Source: Verrucomicrobiaceae bacterium
GTDB taxonomy: Bacteria; Verrucomicrobiota; Verrucomicrobiia; Verrucomicrobiales; Verrucomicrobiaceae
Length of the DNA: 58,941 nucleotides
Direction: 5' to 3'
NCBI GenBank assembly: GCA_947458455.1
Contig: CANGYJ010000020.1
Coordinates: 1-58,941 of the forward strand
Position numbers and translations under genes: made by a program. Numbering within the stretch: the first letter of the stretch is position 1; each line of letters opens with the position of its first letter. Positions 6,926 to 16,550 of the stretch are shown one piece after another. Below the pieces are notes generated by a model. That model ran no database searches and was not told the DNA's origin. It worked only from the letters and a program-made list of their open reading frames with translations.

Positions 6926-9148
6926 TCAGCGCTTGCCTCCCTTGCCCTTCCACGAGTGCTTGGGCCGTTTGGGCCGTTTAAAGGTCTTTTCCGGTCTCCT
7001 CTCATCTCTCGCCTGAGGCTTCTCGCTTTTTACCGACGAGCCTTTTGTGAGCGCAAAATCCACCTGCTTTTTGTAGCGGTCCACGGAGCGCACCTGCACC
7101 TCCACGCGATCACCGAGCTGGATGACGCGACCCGTGCGGCGACCATGCATTTTGCCGCTGCCGGGATCGAAGACGTAAAAATCATCCGTCATGGCGGAGA
7201 ACGGCACCACGCCGCTGAGGCCGAGATCGGAGACATCGACGAAGAAGCCGAAATTTCGCACATCGGTGACCAGCGCCGCGTAGGGCTGGAAGCGCTTCGT
7301 TTTGATCTGCGCCTCCAGGAAGGCGTAGAGCTTCACATCCTTGCTATCACGCTCCGCATCGGAGCTGTTTCGCTCGGTGGCGGTGATGTGATCGGCGATC
7401 TGACGTGCCTCTCCAGGCGTGGGTGGCTTTTCGAACAAGGCACGATGTACCACGAGGTCCGCATAGCGGCGGATGGGGGAGGTGAAGTGCGTGTACTTCG
7501 TCTTCGCGAGGCCGTAATGCCCGAGAGGCTCCACGGCATAGCGGGCCCGCATGAGCGAGCGGAGGAAACCGATCTTCAACGCCGGGCCGATGGGCAGCTC
7601 GTGAAGGTGAGCGAGCAATTTTTGCACCTCCGGGCGGTGCATGAGGTTTCCACAGGGCACATGATGACTGAGCACATCCTCACGGAAGTCCTTGAGCCGC
7701 TTTTCCTTCGGCGATTCATGCACACGATAGACGGCGGGAGTATCGAGCTGCATCAAACGACCTGCCACGGCCTCATTGGCGAGCAGCATGTACTCTTCGA
7801 TGAGCTGGTGACTCTCATCATTTTCGATGCGCTCAATGCGCAGCACGCGGCCCTGTTCATCGAGGCGGATTTTGTTCTCGGGAAAGTCGAGATCGAGGGA
7901 GCCATCACGGAAGCGATGCGCCCGGATGCGCTGCGCCATCTGGTGCGCCTCATGCAGCATCTGCTCGATCTCACCCTGCGGCGGGCGGCCGATGACCTCA
8001 AAGGCCTGCTTGTAGGTGAAGCGACGCTTCGAACGAATCACGGCGGCATAGAATTTCGAGCTCACGACCTTGCCATCCTTGGCCAGGACGAACTCGACGC
8101 ACTTCGTCAGGCGATCCACATCCGGCTTCAGCGAGCAGAGTTCATTGCTCAATGCCTCGGGCAGCATGGGGATGACGCGATCGACGAGGTAGGTGGAGTT
8201 TCCCCGTTTGCCGGCCTCGATGTCGAGATGGCTGCCAGGTTTCACATAGTGCGAGACATCGGCGATGTGGACCCACAGCCGCCATTGATCCGCCCCGTGG
8301 CGCTGGATGCAGATGGCATCGTCAAAATCCTTCGCATCATCCGGGTCGATGGTGATGACGTTGTGCGGTCGGCAATCGACGCGTCCTTTGCACTCCTCAG
8401 CGCTGGGCTGGTTGTCCGGCCGTGAGCGGGCGACGGTGGTGGCCTCATGCAGGACGTTCTTGGGGAAATGCAGCGGCAAATCATAGTGCCGGAGCACGCT
8501 GAGCATATCCACGCCTTCCTCATCGGGCGGGCCGAGCACCTCAATGACCTCGCCCTCAGGCGGTGTGCTGGCGGATTCCCAGGCGGTGAGCTCGACGACG
8601 ACCTTGTCACCCGCTGCCGCCTTGCGTCCCACATCCTTCGGCGGCGGCACCATGACGGCGGCGGGCAGCCGGGGATCATCCGGCTTCACAAAGAGAGCCT
8701 GTTTGGTCACCATGAGCGTGCCCACAAACTGCGAGCGCTTCCTTTCGAGAATGCGCACGACTTTGCCGGTGTTCTCTTCCGGTGAGATGGGCTTGCGGAG
8801 GCCCTGCGGCTTCACATCGCGGCGCACGAGCACGCGGTCGCCATGCATGGCGGTATCCGTGTTGCGATCAGCGATGGTGATTTCGCCCAGGCCGGGTTCA
8901 TCGGGCTGAACGAAGCCTTTTCCGGCTCGGTTGATCGAAATGACACCGGGCACGAGGTCCGCCTCAGCGGCCTGAATGTAGCGGTTTCCTTTGGTGCGCA
9001 GGATGAGGCCCTTCGTGACGAGGTCTCTGAGCACGCTTTGCAGTTCTTGTTGCTGGCCGGAGCGTAAATGCAGGGCCTTGACGAGCTGCGGGACGTTCGA
9101 GGGCGTGTAAGCCGGGTCGCCGAGCAGCTTCAATAGTCGGTTTTCCAT
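6926..9148 (-). CDS. rnr: Ribonuclease R (RNase II/RNB family)
   Basis: A 740-residue processive 3'-5' exoribonuclease that degrades structured RNA. An N-terminal winged-helix part (MENRLLKLLGDP) is followed by cold-shock OB domains, the RNB catalytic domain with the acidic Mg2+ cluster in TIDPDDAKDFDDAICI, the stretch VHIADVSHYVKPGSHLD, and a C-terminal S1 domain (about 640-705). It ends in a very basic tail rich in Lys, Arg and Pro, as in RNase R. I take ATG at 9148; a GTG at 9163 would add five residues. Neither start has a clear ribosome-binding site. It follows the ykgJ-like gene by 37 bases. Confidence 0.95.
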   Translation of the reverse strand: MENRLLKLLGDPAYTPSNVPQLVKALHLRSGQQQELQSVLRDLVTKGLILRTKGNRYIQAAEADLVPGVISINRAGKGFVQPDEPGLGEITIADRNTDTAMHGDRVLVRRDVKPQGLRKPISPEENTGKVVRILERKRSQFVGTLMVTKQALFVKPDDPRLPAAVMVPPPKDVGRKAAAGDKVVVELTAWESASTPPEGEVIEVLGPPDEEGVDMLSVLRHYDLPLHFPKNVLHEATTVARSRPDNQPSAEECKGRVDCRPHNVITIDPDDAKDFDDAICIQRHGADQWRLWVHIADVSHYVKPGSHLDIEAGKRGNSTYLVDRVIPMLPEALSNELCSLKPDVDRLTKCVEFVLAKDGKVVSSKFYAAVIRSKRRFTYKQAFEVIGRPPQGEIEQMLHEAHQMAQRIRAHRFRDGSLDLDFPENKIRLDEQGRVLRIERIENDESHQLIEEYMLLANEAVAGRLMQLDTPAVYRVHESPKEKRLKDFREDVLSHHVPCGNLMHRPEVQKLLAHLHELPIGPALKIGFLRSLMRARYAVEPLGHYGLAKTKYTHFTSPIRRYADLVVHRALFEKPPTPGEARQIADHITATERNSSDAERDSKDVKLYAFLEAQIKTKRFQPYAALVTDVRNFGFFVDVSDLGLSGVVPFSAMTDDFYVFDPGSGKMHGRRTGRVIQLGDRVEVQVRSVDRYKKQVDFALTKGSSVKSEKPQARDERRPEKTFKRPKRPKHSWKGKGGKR

Positions 9149-9185
9149 CCGACAAGCTGGCACAGGATGGCGGCCTGCGCCTCAA

Positions 9186-9728
9186 CTATTCTCTCTTCGC
9201 TCCCGGTGGCGGCAAAAACTCACGGGCGAGCCTCAGCCGCAGTTCCCGCATGGCCTGCTCGAGCTGCTGACGTATCTCAGCCAGCTCGGGCTCCAGCTCC
9301 GCCTTCACCGGCGTGGAGGTGATGCGGTCAAACTGCTCCTGCAAAGGCACTCCATCCTCACGATAACCGCTTTGCGCGAGCAGCTCGCGGACGCGAGCCA
9401 CCTGGCATCGAGTGCTCGCGATCATCGCCAGCGCATCGCCCTCGCTGATCTCGCCTGCATTCAATCGTGTGAGCTGCTGGCAGTGAAACTTCCGACAGCG
9501 CACCGGTCGGCTTTCATAAACCGTGCAACACAACCGCTTCAATGCCGCACAGGGCTGCTCCATCCAGTCTTCCCCACCACGATGCCGCATTCGCAGGCCT
9601 AGCTCAGCGAGTTTGGCGGGTGAGTCCTCCGGCTGCATGCGGACGATCTGAAACATCGTGCCATCACAGCACATCCCACAGGCCAAACAAAGGCGCGAGG
9701 CCGCAGCAGCATGGGTTTCCGAGATCAT
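9186..9728 (-). CDS. YkgJ-family cysteine-cluster (metal-binding) protein
   Basis: A 180-residue protein with the cysteine signature of the zinc/iron-chelating YkgJ family: CLACGMCCDGTMF near the N-terminus and CCTVYESRPVRCRKFHC in the middle. Members probably bind a metal or an Fe-S cluster; the role is unknown. The C-terminal third is helical and Glu/Arg-rich, possibly a coiled coil. The frame is open further upstream, but ATG 9728 overlaps the stop of the glycosyltransferase gene as ATGA, which is typical translational coupling, and the family signature begins soon after. Confidence 0.82.
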   Translation of the reverse strand: MISETHAAAASRLCLACGMCCDGTMFQIVRMQPEDSPAKLAELGLRMRHRGGEDWMEQPCAALKRLCCTVYESRPVRCRKFHCQQLTRLNAGEISEGDALAMIASTRCQVARVRELLAQSGYREDGVPLQEQFDRITSTPVKAELEPELAEIRQQLEQAMRELRLRLAREFLPPPGAKRE

Positions 9729-10798
9729 GACGCAAGCTCCAGCACGCGGATCGTGTTTCGCACATTCGTTTCGAGATCGAGTGGCTCGGCGGTGGGCACG
9801 GGGCGGCCCTGATGCGTGCGCCAATGATTGATGAACATGCCCAGCGTGGCCATGTCACGCGGGTCATCGAGCACATGACCATTCGCTCCGGGGGCAATCC
9901 ATTCGGCGGCACCATTCATCGCCGTGGTGATGGCTGGCAGGCCGGAGGCGAGCGCCTCGCTCACCACATTGGAGCAGGGTTCGTAAATGGGCAGGAAGGT
10001 GAGGAGATCGCCCGCCGCATAGGCATTCTCCACATCCGCCAGCGGCCCGGTGAGGATGACATTCGGCGGCACATGGCCGCGAATGCGATCCCGCGTGGTG
10101 ACGAGCAGCTTGAGCCGGGAGTCATGCGTTTGGCTCGCCATGTAGCGCAGCAGCCAGGGGAGGCCTTTTCGCTCCCAGCCGGAGCCGACGAAGACGAGCA
10201 CGAAATCTTCCTCGCTGAGGCCAAAGCGTGCTCTCGCCGCCTTCCGATCCGCGTTTTGAAAGCGAGCCACCTCCACGCCATTGCGCACGAGATGGATGCG
10301 ATCCTGCGGAAAGGCCGGAAAGTGCCGGGCGATCTCACGGCGCACCATTTCGGAGTTCACGATGAGGCGCTGCGTATTGGCGGGATCAAAGGTATGAGCC
10401 TCCAGCTCCATCATCCGGCGATGAAAGGCCCCGCGCCCGATGAGGGGCCGCTTCCACCACGGGGCGAACTGCCTCCGACGCTCCAGCCACACTCGATGCA
10501 GGCCATCGCCGGCTCGATACACATCTTGTTTTAGCGTTCGCTCCAAACTGAGCACGCTATCAAAGCTCTCCGCCTCCAGCAGGCGCTTCACCGCCTCGGC
10601 AAAATGCCATGCACGATCCGCTCGGCGACCTCCAGCCTGGACAGCATGAAACTGCACGCCCTCCGCCTGCCCTTGCCAGCTCTCCGCAAAGAGATGCACC
10701 TCATGCCCAGCGGCCACGAGAGCCTTCAGCAGTCGCTGCAAATACAGCTCGGCACCTCCGGTAGCGGAGAATTGGCGACGGATGAGAGCGAGGCGCAT
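9725..10798 (-). CDS. GT4-type glycosyltransferase (WaaG-like)
   Basis: A 357-residue glycosyltransferase with the GT-B fold, probably adding a sugar to lipopolysaccharide core or another glycolipid. The N-terminal glycine motif is SATGGAELYLQ; the C-terminal domain has FVGSGWERKGLPWLL for nucleotide-sugar binding and YEPCSNVVSEALASGLPAI, the E-x7-E region of retaining GT4 enzymes. The segment VWLERRRQFAPWWKRP resembles WaaG (RfaG). A GTG at 10813 would overlap the hslO stop as GTGA, but ATG 10798 matches the usual family start (MRLALIRRQFS). It belongs to the minus-strand cluster hslO, GT, ykgJ-like, rnr. Confidence 0.85.
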   Translation of the reverse strand: MRLALIRRQFSATGGAELYLQRLLKALVAAGHEVHLFAESWQGQAEGVQFHAVQAGGRRADRAWHFAEAVKRLLEAESFDSVLSLERTLKQDVYRAGDGLHRVWLERRRQFAPWWKRPLIGRGAFHRRMMELEAHTFDPANTQRLIVNSEMVRREIARHFPAFPQDRIHLVRNGVEVARFQNADRKAARARFGLSEEDFVLVFVGSGWERKGLPWLLRYMASQTHDSRLKLLVTTRDRIRGHVPPNVILTGPLADVENAYAAGDLLTFLPIYEPCSNVVSEALASGLPAITTAMNGAAEWIAPGANGHVLDDPRDMATLGMFINHWRTHQGRPVPTAEPLDLETNVRNTIRVLELAS

Positions 10799-10809
10799 GA
10801 CGGATAAAC

Positions 10810-11610
10810 TCACTCAGCGTTGGCGAGACGCCACGCGTCGAACTGCGCCTTCGTGGCACGAAACACGGCGGCGCAGCGCGGGCAGGTGACCTGGGCATTT
10901 CCATCCTCGAAGATGTGATCGAGATCCTCTTTCGGCAGCCGATTGATGATGGGAAGCAGGCGGTCCATGCTGCAACCGCACTCAAACTGATAGCCCCGCG
11001 TCTCCAGCAGACTGAGCGTTTCGTTTTGGTCGATTTCGAGCACGTTTTCGAGCTGGATCTCACTGAGCCAGATCTCATCGCAATCCGGCTCCGCCGAGAT
11101 TTGCACATACTCCTCATCCGGCAGGCGGAAGAAACGCGTGAGACGCTGCTCGCTAATGGTGTAAAAGTCCTCCACGCCCTTGAGCACATCCGAGCCATGA
11201 AACTCGATCATGCTCTGACGCGTGGGCTGATTGAGACGATTGATCTGGGCGATGAAAAGCGCCTCGCCCTCCTTCTTCACATCCTCGGTGAAGACACGGC
11301 CAGTCACACGGCCTGGATTTGTGCTGCCGGTGACAAAGAGATTGGCCCGCAGGGGTTCCTTCATGTGAATCGTCCAGGCCACCGTCTCATCATGCGGCCG
11401 GGAACAAAGATGCAGCGCCAGCGCCGCGAGCGTGTCCTTGAGCATGTCATCGAGCTTTTCATTCTGCTGGATGCTGTGCTGCATGAGATGGAGGTAATAA
11501 TCCAGGTACATCGGCTGGAACGAGCCGCGCACGAGAAGCGCATTCCGCCCCCTCACAAAGTAGGAGCGCAGTGGAATGGGAGAGAGTTCAGGGAGGGGAA
11601 GAGCGGACAT
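10810..11610 (-). CDS. hslO: Redox-regulated chaperone Hsp33
   Basis: A 266-residue cytosolic holdase chaperone that is activated when its zinc centre is oxidised. The C-terminal redox switch has the exact family spacing: C211-G-C213, 29 residues, then C243-P-R-C246. The N-terminal domain includes YFVRGRNALLVRG. A longer frame starts at 11664, but Met at 11610 (MSALPLPELSPIPLRSYF) fits the usual start. It is the first gene of the minus-strand run and is divergent from the L,D-transpeptidase gene with a 95-bp gap that contains AAGCGCTT. Confidence 0.93.
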   Translation of the reverse strand: MSALPLPELSPIPLRSYFVRGRNALLVRGSFQPMYLDYYLHLMQHSIQQNEKLDDMLKDTLAALALHLCSRPHDETVAWTIHMKEPLRANLFVTGSTNPGRVTGRVFTEDVKKEGEALFIAQINRLNQPTRQSMIEFHGSDVLKGVEDFYTISEQRLTRFFRLPDEEYVQISAEPDCDEIWLSEIQLENVLEIDQNETLSLLETRGYQFECGCSMDRLLPIINRLPKEDLDHIFEDGNAQVTCPRCAAVFRATKAQFDAWRLANAE

Positions 11611-11705
11611 GGGGCAGAACTTAGGAGCAAAGCCAACTATGCGGCGCAAGCGCTTCGCACACAATCGCTAGTTGATTTTTGAGCTTCCAACCTTTCCTCT
11701 CAGCC

Positions 11706-12686
11706 ATGCGCTTTCACGTCCTCTGCCTTTTGCTGTCCTTGAATCTCCTGAGCACCGCTTCGGGACAGGATACCGGCCCCGCCAAGGACGATCCCTCCGT
11801 CCCAAAGGACCGCGACACCATCCTGCGCATCCAGATTTTCCTCGATAAAAATCTCTTTGGCCCCGGCAAGCTCGATGGCGCACTCGGCGAGTTCACCTAC
11901 AAAGCCGTGGTGAACTACAACTACGCTCATGGCCATCGCGACCTCTATGACTGGACACCCGTGCAAAGCGCTGCGGAGAAGGAGGTGCCGGTGATTTTCG
12001 CCGCCTTCAAAGTACGGGCTGACCTCTTGAAGTTCATCAACAAGGACCTTCCTGAAGATCCCGCGAAGCAAGCTGAGTTCCCTTACATGGCCTACCGCAG
12101 CCTCTCCGAGCTGGTGGCAGAGCGTTTTCATACAGACGAGACTTTCCTGGCGAAGATGAACCCCGGCAAAAACATCGACGCCATGAAGGCGGGCGATGTG
12201 ATCGTGGTGCCAAACGTGCGCTCCTTCCGCGTCGAGGAGGTAAAGCCCATGCAGGCCTTTAAAGAGGACAAAACGCTCAGCTCCCACACCATCGTCGTCG
12301 ATACCACGGAGCGCATGGCCGCCGTGTACACCTCCGATGAGATGATGGTGGCCGCCTTTCCCATCACGCCGGGAAAGCCTCAATTCATCCCGGTGGGCAC
12401 TTGGAAGGTGCAGAGCATGATGACGACGCCCAGCTTTCGCTACGACAAGCAATTCCTCGAAGAAGGCGTGCGTGGCGAAGAGGCTTTTCAGCTCCCCCCC
12501 GGTCCAAATAGCCCCATCGGCATCATCTGGTGTGGCCTCAGCAAAAGCGGCATCGGCCTGCACGGCACCGCGCTCCCACGCACCATCGGTCGCACCCGCA
12601 GCGCAGGCTGCGTGCGATTGGCAAACTGGGATGCCATTCGTCTGCCTTCACTTATCCGGCCAGGAACGAAGGTCATCGTGCGTTAA
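11706..12686 (+). CDS. L,D-transpeptidase (YkuD/ErfK) with peptidoglycan-binding and LysM-like parts
   Basis: A 326-residue exported cell-wall enzyme that forms 3-3 peptidoglycan cross-links or anchors proteins. A signal peptide (MRFHVLCLLLSLNLLSTASG) is followed by a putative peptidoglycan-binding domain (about 40-85), a LysM-like segment (LSELVAERFHTDETFLAKMN, MKAGDVIVVP) and the YkuD catalytic domain with H286 and C302 in HGTALPRTIGRTRSAGCVRL. A TTG start at 11679 is possible but would mask the signal peptide. The MlrC-like gene starts 9 bases after its stop. Confidence 0.92.
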   Translation: MRFHVLCLLLSLNLLSTASGQDTGPAKDDPSVPKDRDTILRIQIFLDKNLFGPGKLDGALGEFTYKAVVNYNYAHGHRDLYDWTPVQSAAEKEVPVIFAAFKVRADLLKFINKDLPEDPAKQAEFPYMAYRSLSELVAERFHTDETFLAKMNPGKNIDAMKAGDVIVVPNVRSFRVEEVKPMQAFKEDKTLSSHTIVVDTTERMAAVYTSDEMMVAAFPITPGKPQFIPVGTWKVQSMMTTPSFRYDKQFLEEGVRGEEAFQLPPGPNSPIGIIWCGLSKSGIGLHGTALPRTIGRTRSAGCVRLANWDAIRLPSLIRPGTKVIVR

Positions 12687-12695
12687 TCTCCTGCC

Positions 12696-14138
12696 ATGCC
12701 ACGCATCCTCATCGCCGGGCTTTTCCACGAGACACACACCTTTCTCGATGGCGTCACGCCTATGGCGGATTTCCAAATCCGCCGTGGCGAGGATATGCTG
12801 ACCTGCCTCGGTGATGCCTCGCCCCTCGGCGGCGTGCTGGAGTATGCCGAAAGCTCAGGCTGGGACGTGGTGCCGTCCGCCGACTACCGGGCGCAGCCAT
12901 CGGCCACCGTCGCGGATGAGGTCGTGGAGGCTTTCTGGCAGGACTTCGGGCCGCTCGCTCTCGCTGGAGATTTTGACGCTGTCTTCCTCGTTCTGCATGG
13001 TGCCATGGCATCGCAAAGCCATCCGAGCGTGGAGCATGAGATTTTCATGCGCCTACGCACTGCTTTGAAAACCATGCCGCTCGTTTTTGGTGTCCTCGAT
13101 CTGCATGCGAACCTGAGTGAATTCACGGCGTGCTGCTTCAACGGCCTCGTGGCCTACCGCGAGAATCCGCACACCGATGCCCGCGAGGCGGCCGTCCGCG
13201 CCGCGAAGCTGCTGCAACGCTCGCTCACCACGGGTGAGAGGCCCCGCGTGAGCCTGCGCAGGCCCGGTCTCATCTGGCCGCCCACCGGCACGGGCACGGC
13301 CTCCGATCCCATGAAATCCCTCGAAGCCCTCGCCCGCGATCTAGAGCGCACCGAGCGGGACATCTGGGACGTTAGCATCCTCGCCGGCTTTTCTTTCGCC
13401 GATACGCCGCACTGCGGTGTGAGCCTCGCCATCTCGACGACGTGTGAGGACATGCGGCGCGTCCTCAACTGGCTGAATGTGCTGGAGCAAAAAGCATGCA
13501 GTCTAAAGCTCCTAGGCCTCGTCACCGATCCACCGGCGGATGAGCTGCTAGCGCAGCTTTCTCCCCTTCCCCATGGCCTCACCGTGCTCGTCGAGCCTTC
13601 TGATAACATCGGCGGCGGTGCCTCCGGCGATGGTACCGGCTTGTTGCGTGCTCTTCTGCGTCACCGCATCGAAAACGCCGCCATCTGCCTCGCCGATGCG
13701 GAGGCCGTGCGGGCCTTGGAAGCAGGCGAAAGGCAGATTTGTCTCGGCGGCAAAGGTTCGCGACTCGATGAAGGTCCTGTCGAACTCGATGTCGAGCTGC
13801 TGAGTCTCAACGACGGTCGTTTTGAACTCGAAGACAAGAACAGCCACCTCGCCAGCATGTGCGGCGATGCTTTTGATATGGGCCGCTGCGCCGTCGTGAA
13901 GCACGCAGGCCTCACCATTCTCATCACCAGCATCAAGACGCCGCCCTTTGACCTCGGCCAGTGGCACAGCCAGGGCATCGATATCGAAAACATGAGCGTC
14001 GCGGTCGTCAAAGCCGCCGTGGCCCATCGCCGCGCCTACGACAAGATCGCCGCCCGCATGCTCTGGGTGGATACCCCCGGCCCCTGCAGCAGCAATCTGG
14101 CCTCGCTGCCTTACAAGCACGCTAAGCTCACGCGATGA
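12696..14138 (+). CDS. M81-family (MlrC/DUF1485) metallopeptidase-like protein
   Basis: A 480-residue protein of the MlrC family, named for the enzyme that ends microcystin breakdown, though most members have unknown substrates. The start RILIAGLFHETHTF is the family signature; VFGVLDLHANLSEF and GLVAYRENPHTDAREAA carry further conserved His and Asp residues thought to bind zinc. The C-terminal MlrC domain includes SDNIGGGASGDGTGLL. No signal peptide, so cytoplasmic. It is probably co-transcribed with the L,D-transpeptidase (9-base gap) and overlaps the convergent nucleotidyltransferase gene by 11 bases. Confidence 0.9.
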   Translation: MPRILIAGLFHETHTFLDGVTPMADFQIRRGEDMLTCLGDASPLGGVLEYAESSGWDVVPSADYRAQPSATVADEVVEAFWQDFGPLALAGDFDAVFLVLHGAMASQSHPSVEHEIFMRLRTALKTMPLVFGVLDLHANLSEFTACCFNGLVAYRENPHTDAREAAVRAAKLLQRSLTTGERPRVSLRRPGLIWPPTGTGTASDPMKSLEALARDLERTERDIWDVSILAGFSFADTPHCGVSLAISTTCEDMRRVLNWLNVLEQKACSLKLLGLVTDPPADELLAQLSPLPHGLTVLVEPSDNIGGGASGDGTGLLRALLRHRIENAAICLADAEAVRALEAGERQICLGGKGSRLDEGPVELDVELLSLNDGRFELEDKNSHLASMCGDAFDMGRCAVVKHAGLTILITSIKTPPFDLGQWHSQGIDIENMSVAVVKAAVAHRRAYDKIAARMLWVDTPGPCSSNLASLPYKHAKLTR

Positions 14139-14673
14139 GCTTGGCCTCCGCCACCGCCTGATCAAGCACTTGGTTCGTTCGCACGATCCACTTCTCCTCC
14201 ATCGGCGTGTCCCAGAGCAGCTTGCGCACCTTCTGCTCATCCAGCCGCTTCGTGCCGAGCAGGAAAGCCAGCAACCGCACATCCTTCGGTCTACCCGCAA
14301 ACAACTTCGCCACCGCCATGTCATGCGGATCCAGCGCAAACACCCGAGGGCACCCCTCCAACGGCACCAGCCTGTCCCGAAAGTCCGGCGGGAAGCAGTC
14401 AAAGGCGGCGGGGCGGACGATGTCGGCGTAGTATTTGAACTGCACAAAAAACTCACTGTCCCTGCCCAAAGTCTCGCTGAGCATGCGTCCGAGTGCCTCA
14501 TCCCAAGGATCAATGATGAAGTCCGCGTCGAGAGTGTGCTGATAGCTGTCGGTCACATCAGGAAGCTCCGGGTGAGAGCAGAGCGCCGAGGAGGAGCCAA
14601 ACACAATCACCCTGGCATCCGGGGCCAACGCCGAGACATTGTCGGCGAGATGTTTCAGTGACGAGAAGCGCAT
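14128..14673 (-). CDS. Putative nucleotidyltransferase (DUF6036/MNT-like)
   Basis: A 181-residue protein with a minimal pol-beta nucleotidyltransferase core: GSSSAL followed by LDADFII, giving the GS...DxD metal-binding pattern. The second half (PHDMAVAKLFAGRPKDVRLLAFLL) is typical of DUF6036-like proteins. Such proteins are often half of two-gene toxin-antitoxin-like modules. Its start lies 19 bases inside the upstream small gene, so the two are coupled. The family name is inferred from motifs only; the biochemical activity is unknown. Confidence 0.7.
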   Translation of the reverse strand: MRFSSLKHLADNVSALAPDARVIVFGSSSALCSHPELPDVTDSYQHTLDADFIIDPWDEALGRMLSETLGRDSEFFVQFKYYADIVRPAAFDCFPPDFRDRLVPLEGCPRVFALDPHDMAVAKLFAGRPKDVRLLAFLLGTKRLDEQKVRKLLWDTPMEEKWIVRTNQVLDQAVAEAKLIA

Positions 14674-14987
14674 ACGAATCGTTCGCTTTCCTCACGGCTT
14701 AGAATGCCGGGAAACGGAGCAAAACCTTTTAAAAAAAGGGTCTCCTCATCGTCCGCCCTCAAGACGGAGCATAGCCTGGCGAGTCCCGAAGAGGCGCTTA
14801 AAGCATCGTCGATCAACGTCCGCCACCAGTGAAGATGCTTCGCTCCATGGGAATCCAACGAAAGCCACCGCTGAACATTTGCCAGCGCCTTGCTCAGAAG
14901 AGCCGGATCACGCTCGAACTTATCTGCCAGGTAGCAGAAGTAAGCGTGCTCCAGCTTGTCGCCGGTGTCGTCGTGCTCGTTGAACAT
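14655..14987 (-). CDS. Small partner protein of the nucleotidyltransferase
   Basis: A 110-residue acidic protein. Its C-terminal half (WWRTLIDDALSASSGLARLC and FLKGFAPFPGILSREESERF) resembles small proteins encoded next to DUF6036 nucleotidyltransferases, which end in a similar PFAGVLxPxER motif. There is no HTH that I can define. The overlap with the next gene (19 bases) supports joint function, perhaps the neutralising partner of a toxin-antitoxin pair. Confidence 0.6.
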   Translation of the reverse strand: MFNEHDDTGDKLEHAYFCYLADKFERDPALLSKALANVQRWLSLDSHGAKHLHWWRTLIDDALSASSGLARLCSVLRADDEETLFLKGFAPFPGILSREESERFVCASRH

Positions 14988-15038
14988 GGGCGGATTGTAA
15001 GCGGAGGCTCCAGAGTTGCCAAGAGGCAGTTTGGAAGC

Positions 15039-16499
15039 TTACCCAATGATCTCCTTAATCGGTTTCTGCCTCTCCACGCCGGTCAGCCGCGCATCGAGGC
15101 CTTGGAACTTGTAGCTGAGGCGCTCGTGGTCGATGCCGCATTGGTGGAGGGTCGTGGCGTTGATGTCGTTGAGGTGCGCGGGGTCGGTGGCGATGTTGTA
15201 GCTGAAGTCATCGCTCTCGCCGTAGGTCGTGCCACCTTTGATGCCGCCGCCGGCCATCCACATGCAGAAGTTTCGCGGATGGTGATCGCGACCATAATTC
15301 GTCTGCGAGAGACCGCCCTGCGAATAGACCGTGCGACCAAATTCGCCGCCCCAGATGACGAGCGTGCTGTCGAGCAGGCCACGCTGTTTGAGATCGGTCA
15401 AAAGGGCACCGATGGGCTGGTCGGTGTCGCGGCATTGCAGGCGGATGTCGGCGGGCAAATTGCCATGCTGGTCCCAGCCGCGATGCAGCACCTGCACCAC
15501 GCGTGTGCCGCGCTCGATGAGCCGACGCGCCAGGATGGCGCTGGCGGCAAAGCTGCCCGGTTTGAGCACCTCCGGTCCATACATGTCAAGAGTGGCCTGG
15601 CTTTCCTGTTTCAGATCGACCAGTTCCGGCACGCTCGTTTGCATGCGGAAAGCCATTTCATACTGAGAGATGCGCGTCTGGATTTCGGGATCGCCGAACT
15701 TCTCAAAGCTGTGCGCGTTCATCTGCGACAGCGTGTCGAGCATCGCGCGGCGGTTCGCGGGCGAGACGCCTTCCGGGTTCTGCATGTAGAGCACGGGATC
15801 GCCCACGGCACGCAGCGCCACGCCGCTGAATTTGCTCGGCAAAAAGCCGCTGCTCCACATGCGGGTGAAGAGCGCCTGAGCCATCGCCTTCGCGCTCCAG
15901 TTCGGCGTGAGCACGACAAAGGCCGGTAGATCATTGCTGACGCTGCCGAGACCATAGCTCAGCCATGAACCGAGGCTCGCAAAGCCCGGCACCTCACGTC
16001 CGGTCATCACAAAGGTGCAGGCCGGGTCGTGATTGATCGCGTTCGTGTGCACCGTCTTGATCAAAGCGATGTCATCGACGTGCTTCGCCGTGTGTGGCAG
16101 CAACTCGCTTACCCAGCGCCCGCACTGCCCATGCTGCGAGAACTTAAACAAACTCGGAGCCACCGGAAACCGCGCCTGCTTGCTCGTCATGCCCGTCAAA
16201 CGCTGCCCGCCCTGCACGCTCGGCGGCAAATCCTTGTCATACCACTGCTGAAGGCCCGGTTTGTAATCCCACGTGTCGAGCTGCGACGGCCCGCCATTCA
16301 TATGCAGATAAATCACCGCCTTCGCTTTCGCTGCGAAATGCGGAAGCCCCGGCAAAGGCTCATGCACCTGCGATTTCGGTGCGGCAAAAGCGTCCGTGCC
16401 CATCGCATACGTCAACCCGAGCCCGCCAAGGCGCAGGCCGCTGTGCCCGAAAAACTGACGGCGGGTTTGGAGGAGGTTGGATTCAAAGAAGGGGTTCAT
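15039..16499 (-). CDS. DUF1501 protein, Tat-exported
   Basis: A 486-residue member of the DUF1501 family (alkaline-phosphatase/sulfatase-like fold), abundant in Planctomycetes and Verrucomicrobia. The N-terminus has a twin-arginine signal ([10 protein letters not shown], then [11 protein letters not shown]). Family motifs include [25 protein letters not shown] and [19 protein letters not shown]. The frame extends upstream to 16727 through the MITE-like repeat, but the signal peptide fixes the start at 16499. It lies downstream of the PSD1 gene on the same strand; these two families are usually encoded together and thought to act together in the periplasm on an unknown substrate. Confidence 0.92.
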   Translation of the reverse strand: MNPFFESNLLQTRRQFFGHSGLRLGGLGLTYAMGTDAFAAPKSQVHEPLPGLPHFAAKAKAVIYLHMNGGPSQLDTWDYKPGLQQWYDKDLPPSVQGGQRLTGMTSKQARFPVAPSLFKFSQHGQCGRWVSELLPHTAKHVDDIALIKTVHTNAINHDPACTFVMTGREVPGFASLGSWLSYGLGSVSNDLPAFVVLTPNWSAKAMAQALFTRMWSSGFLPSKFSGVALRAVGDPVLYMQNPEGVSPANRRAMLDTLSQMNAHSFEKFGDPEIQTRISQYEMAFRMQTSVPELVDLKQESQATLDMYGPEVLKPGSFAASAILARRLIERGTRVVQVLHRGWDQHGNLPADIRLQCRDTDQPIGALLTDLKQRGLLDSTLVIWGGEFGRTVYSQGGLSQTNYGRDHHPRNFCMWMAGGGIKGGTTYGESDDFSYNIATDPAHLNDINATTLHQCGIDHERLSYKFQGLDARLTGVERQKPIKEIIG

Positions 16500-16550
16500 G
16501 GGAAAGTGTTTCAGGATCAAAGTTGGCCGATTTTGAGGCATGTGATTTGT

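Noticed and set aside
6956..8425. Plus-strand open frame (489 codons) opposite RNase R
   Set aside because: Shadow of rnr; no recognisable motif and codon pattern follows the complementary gene.
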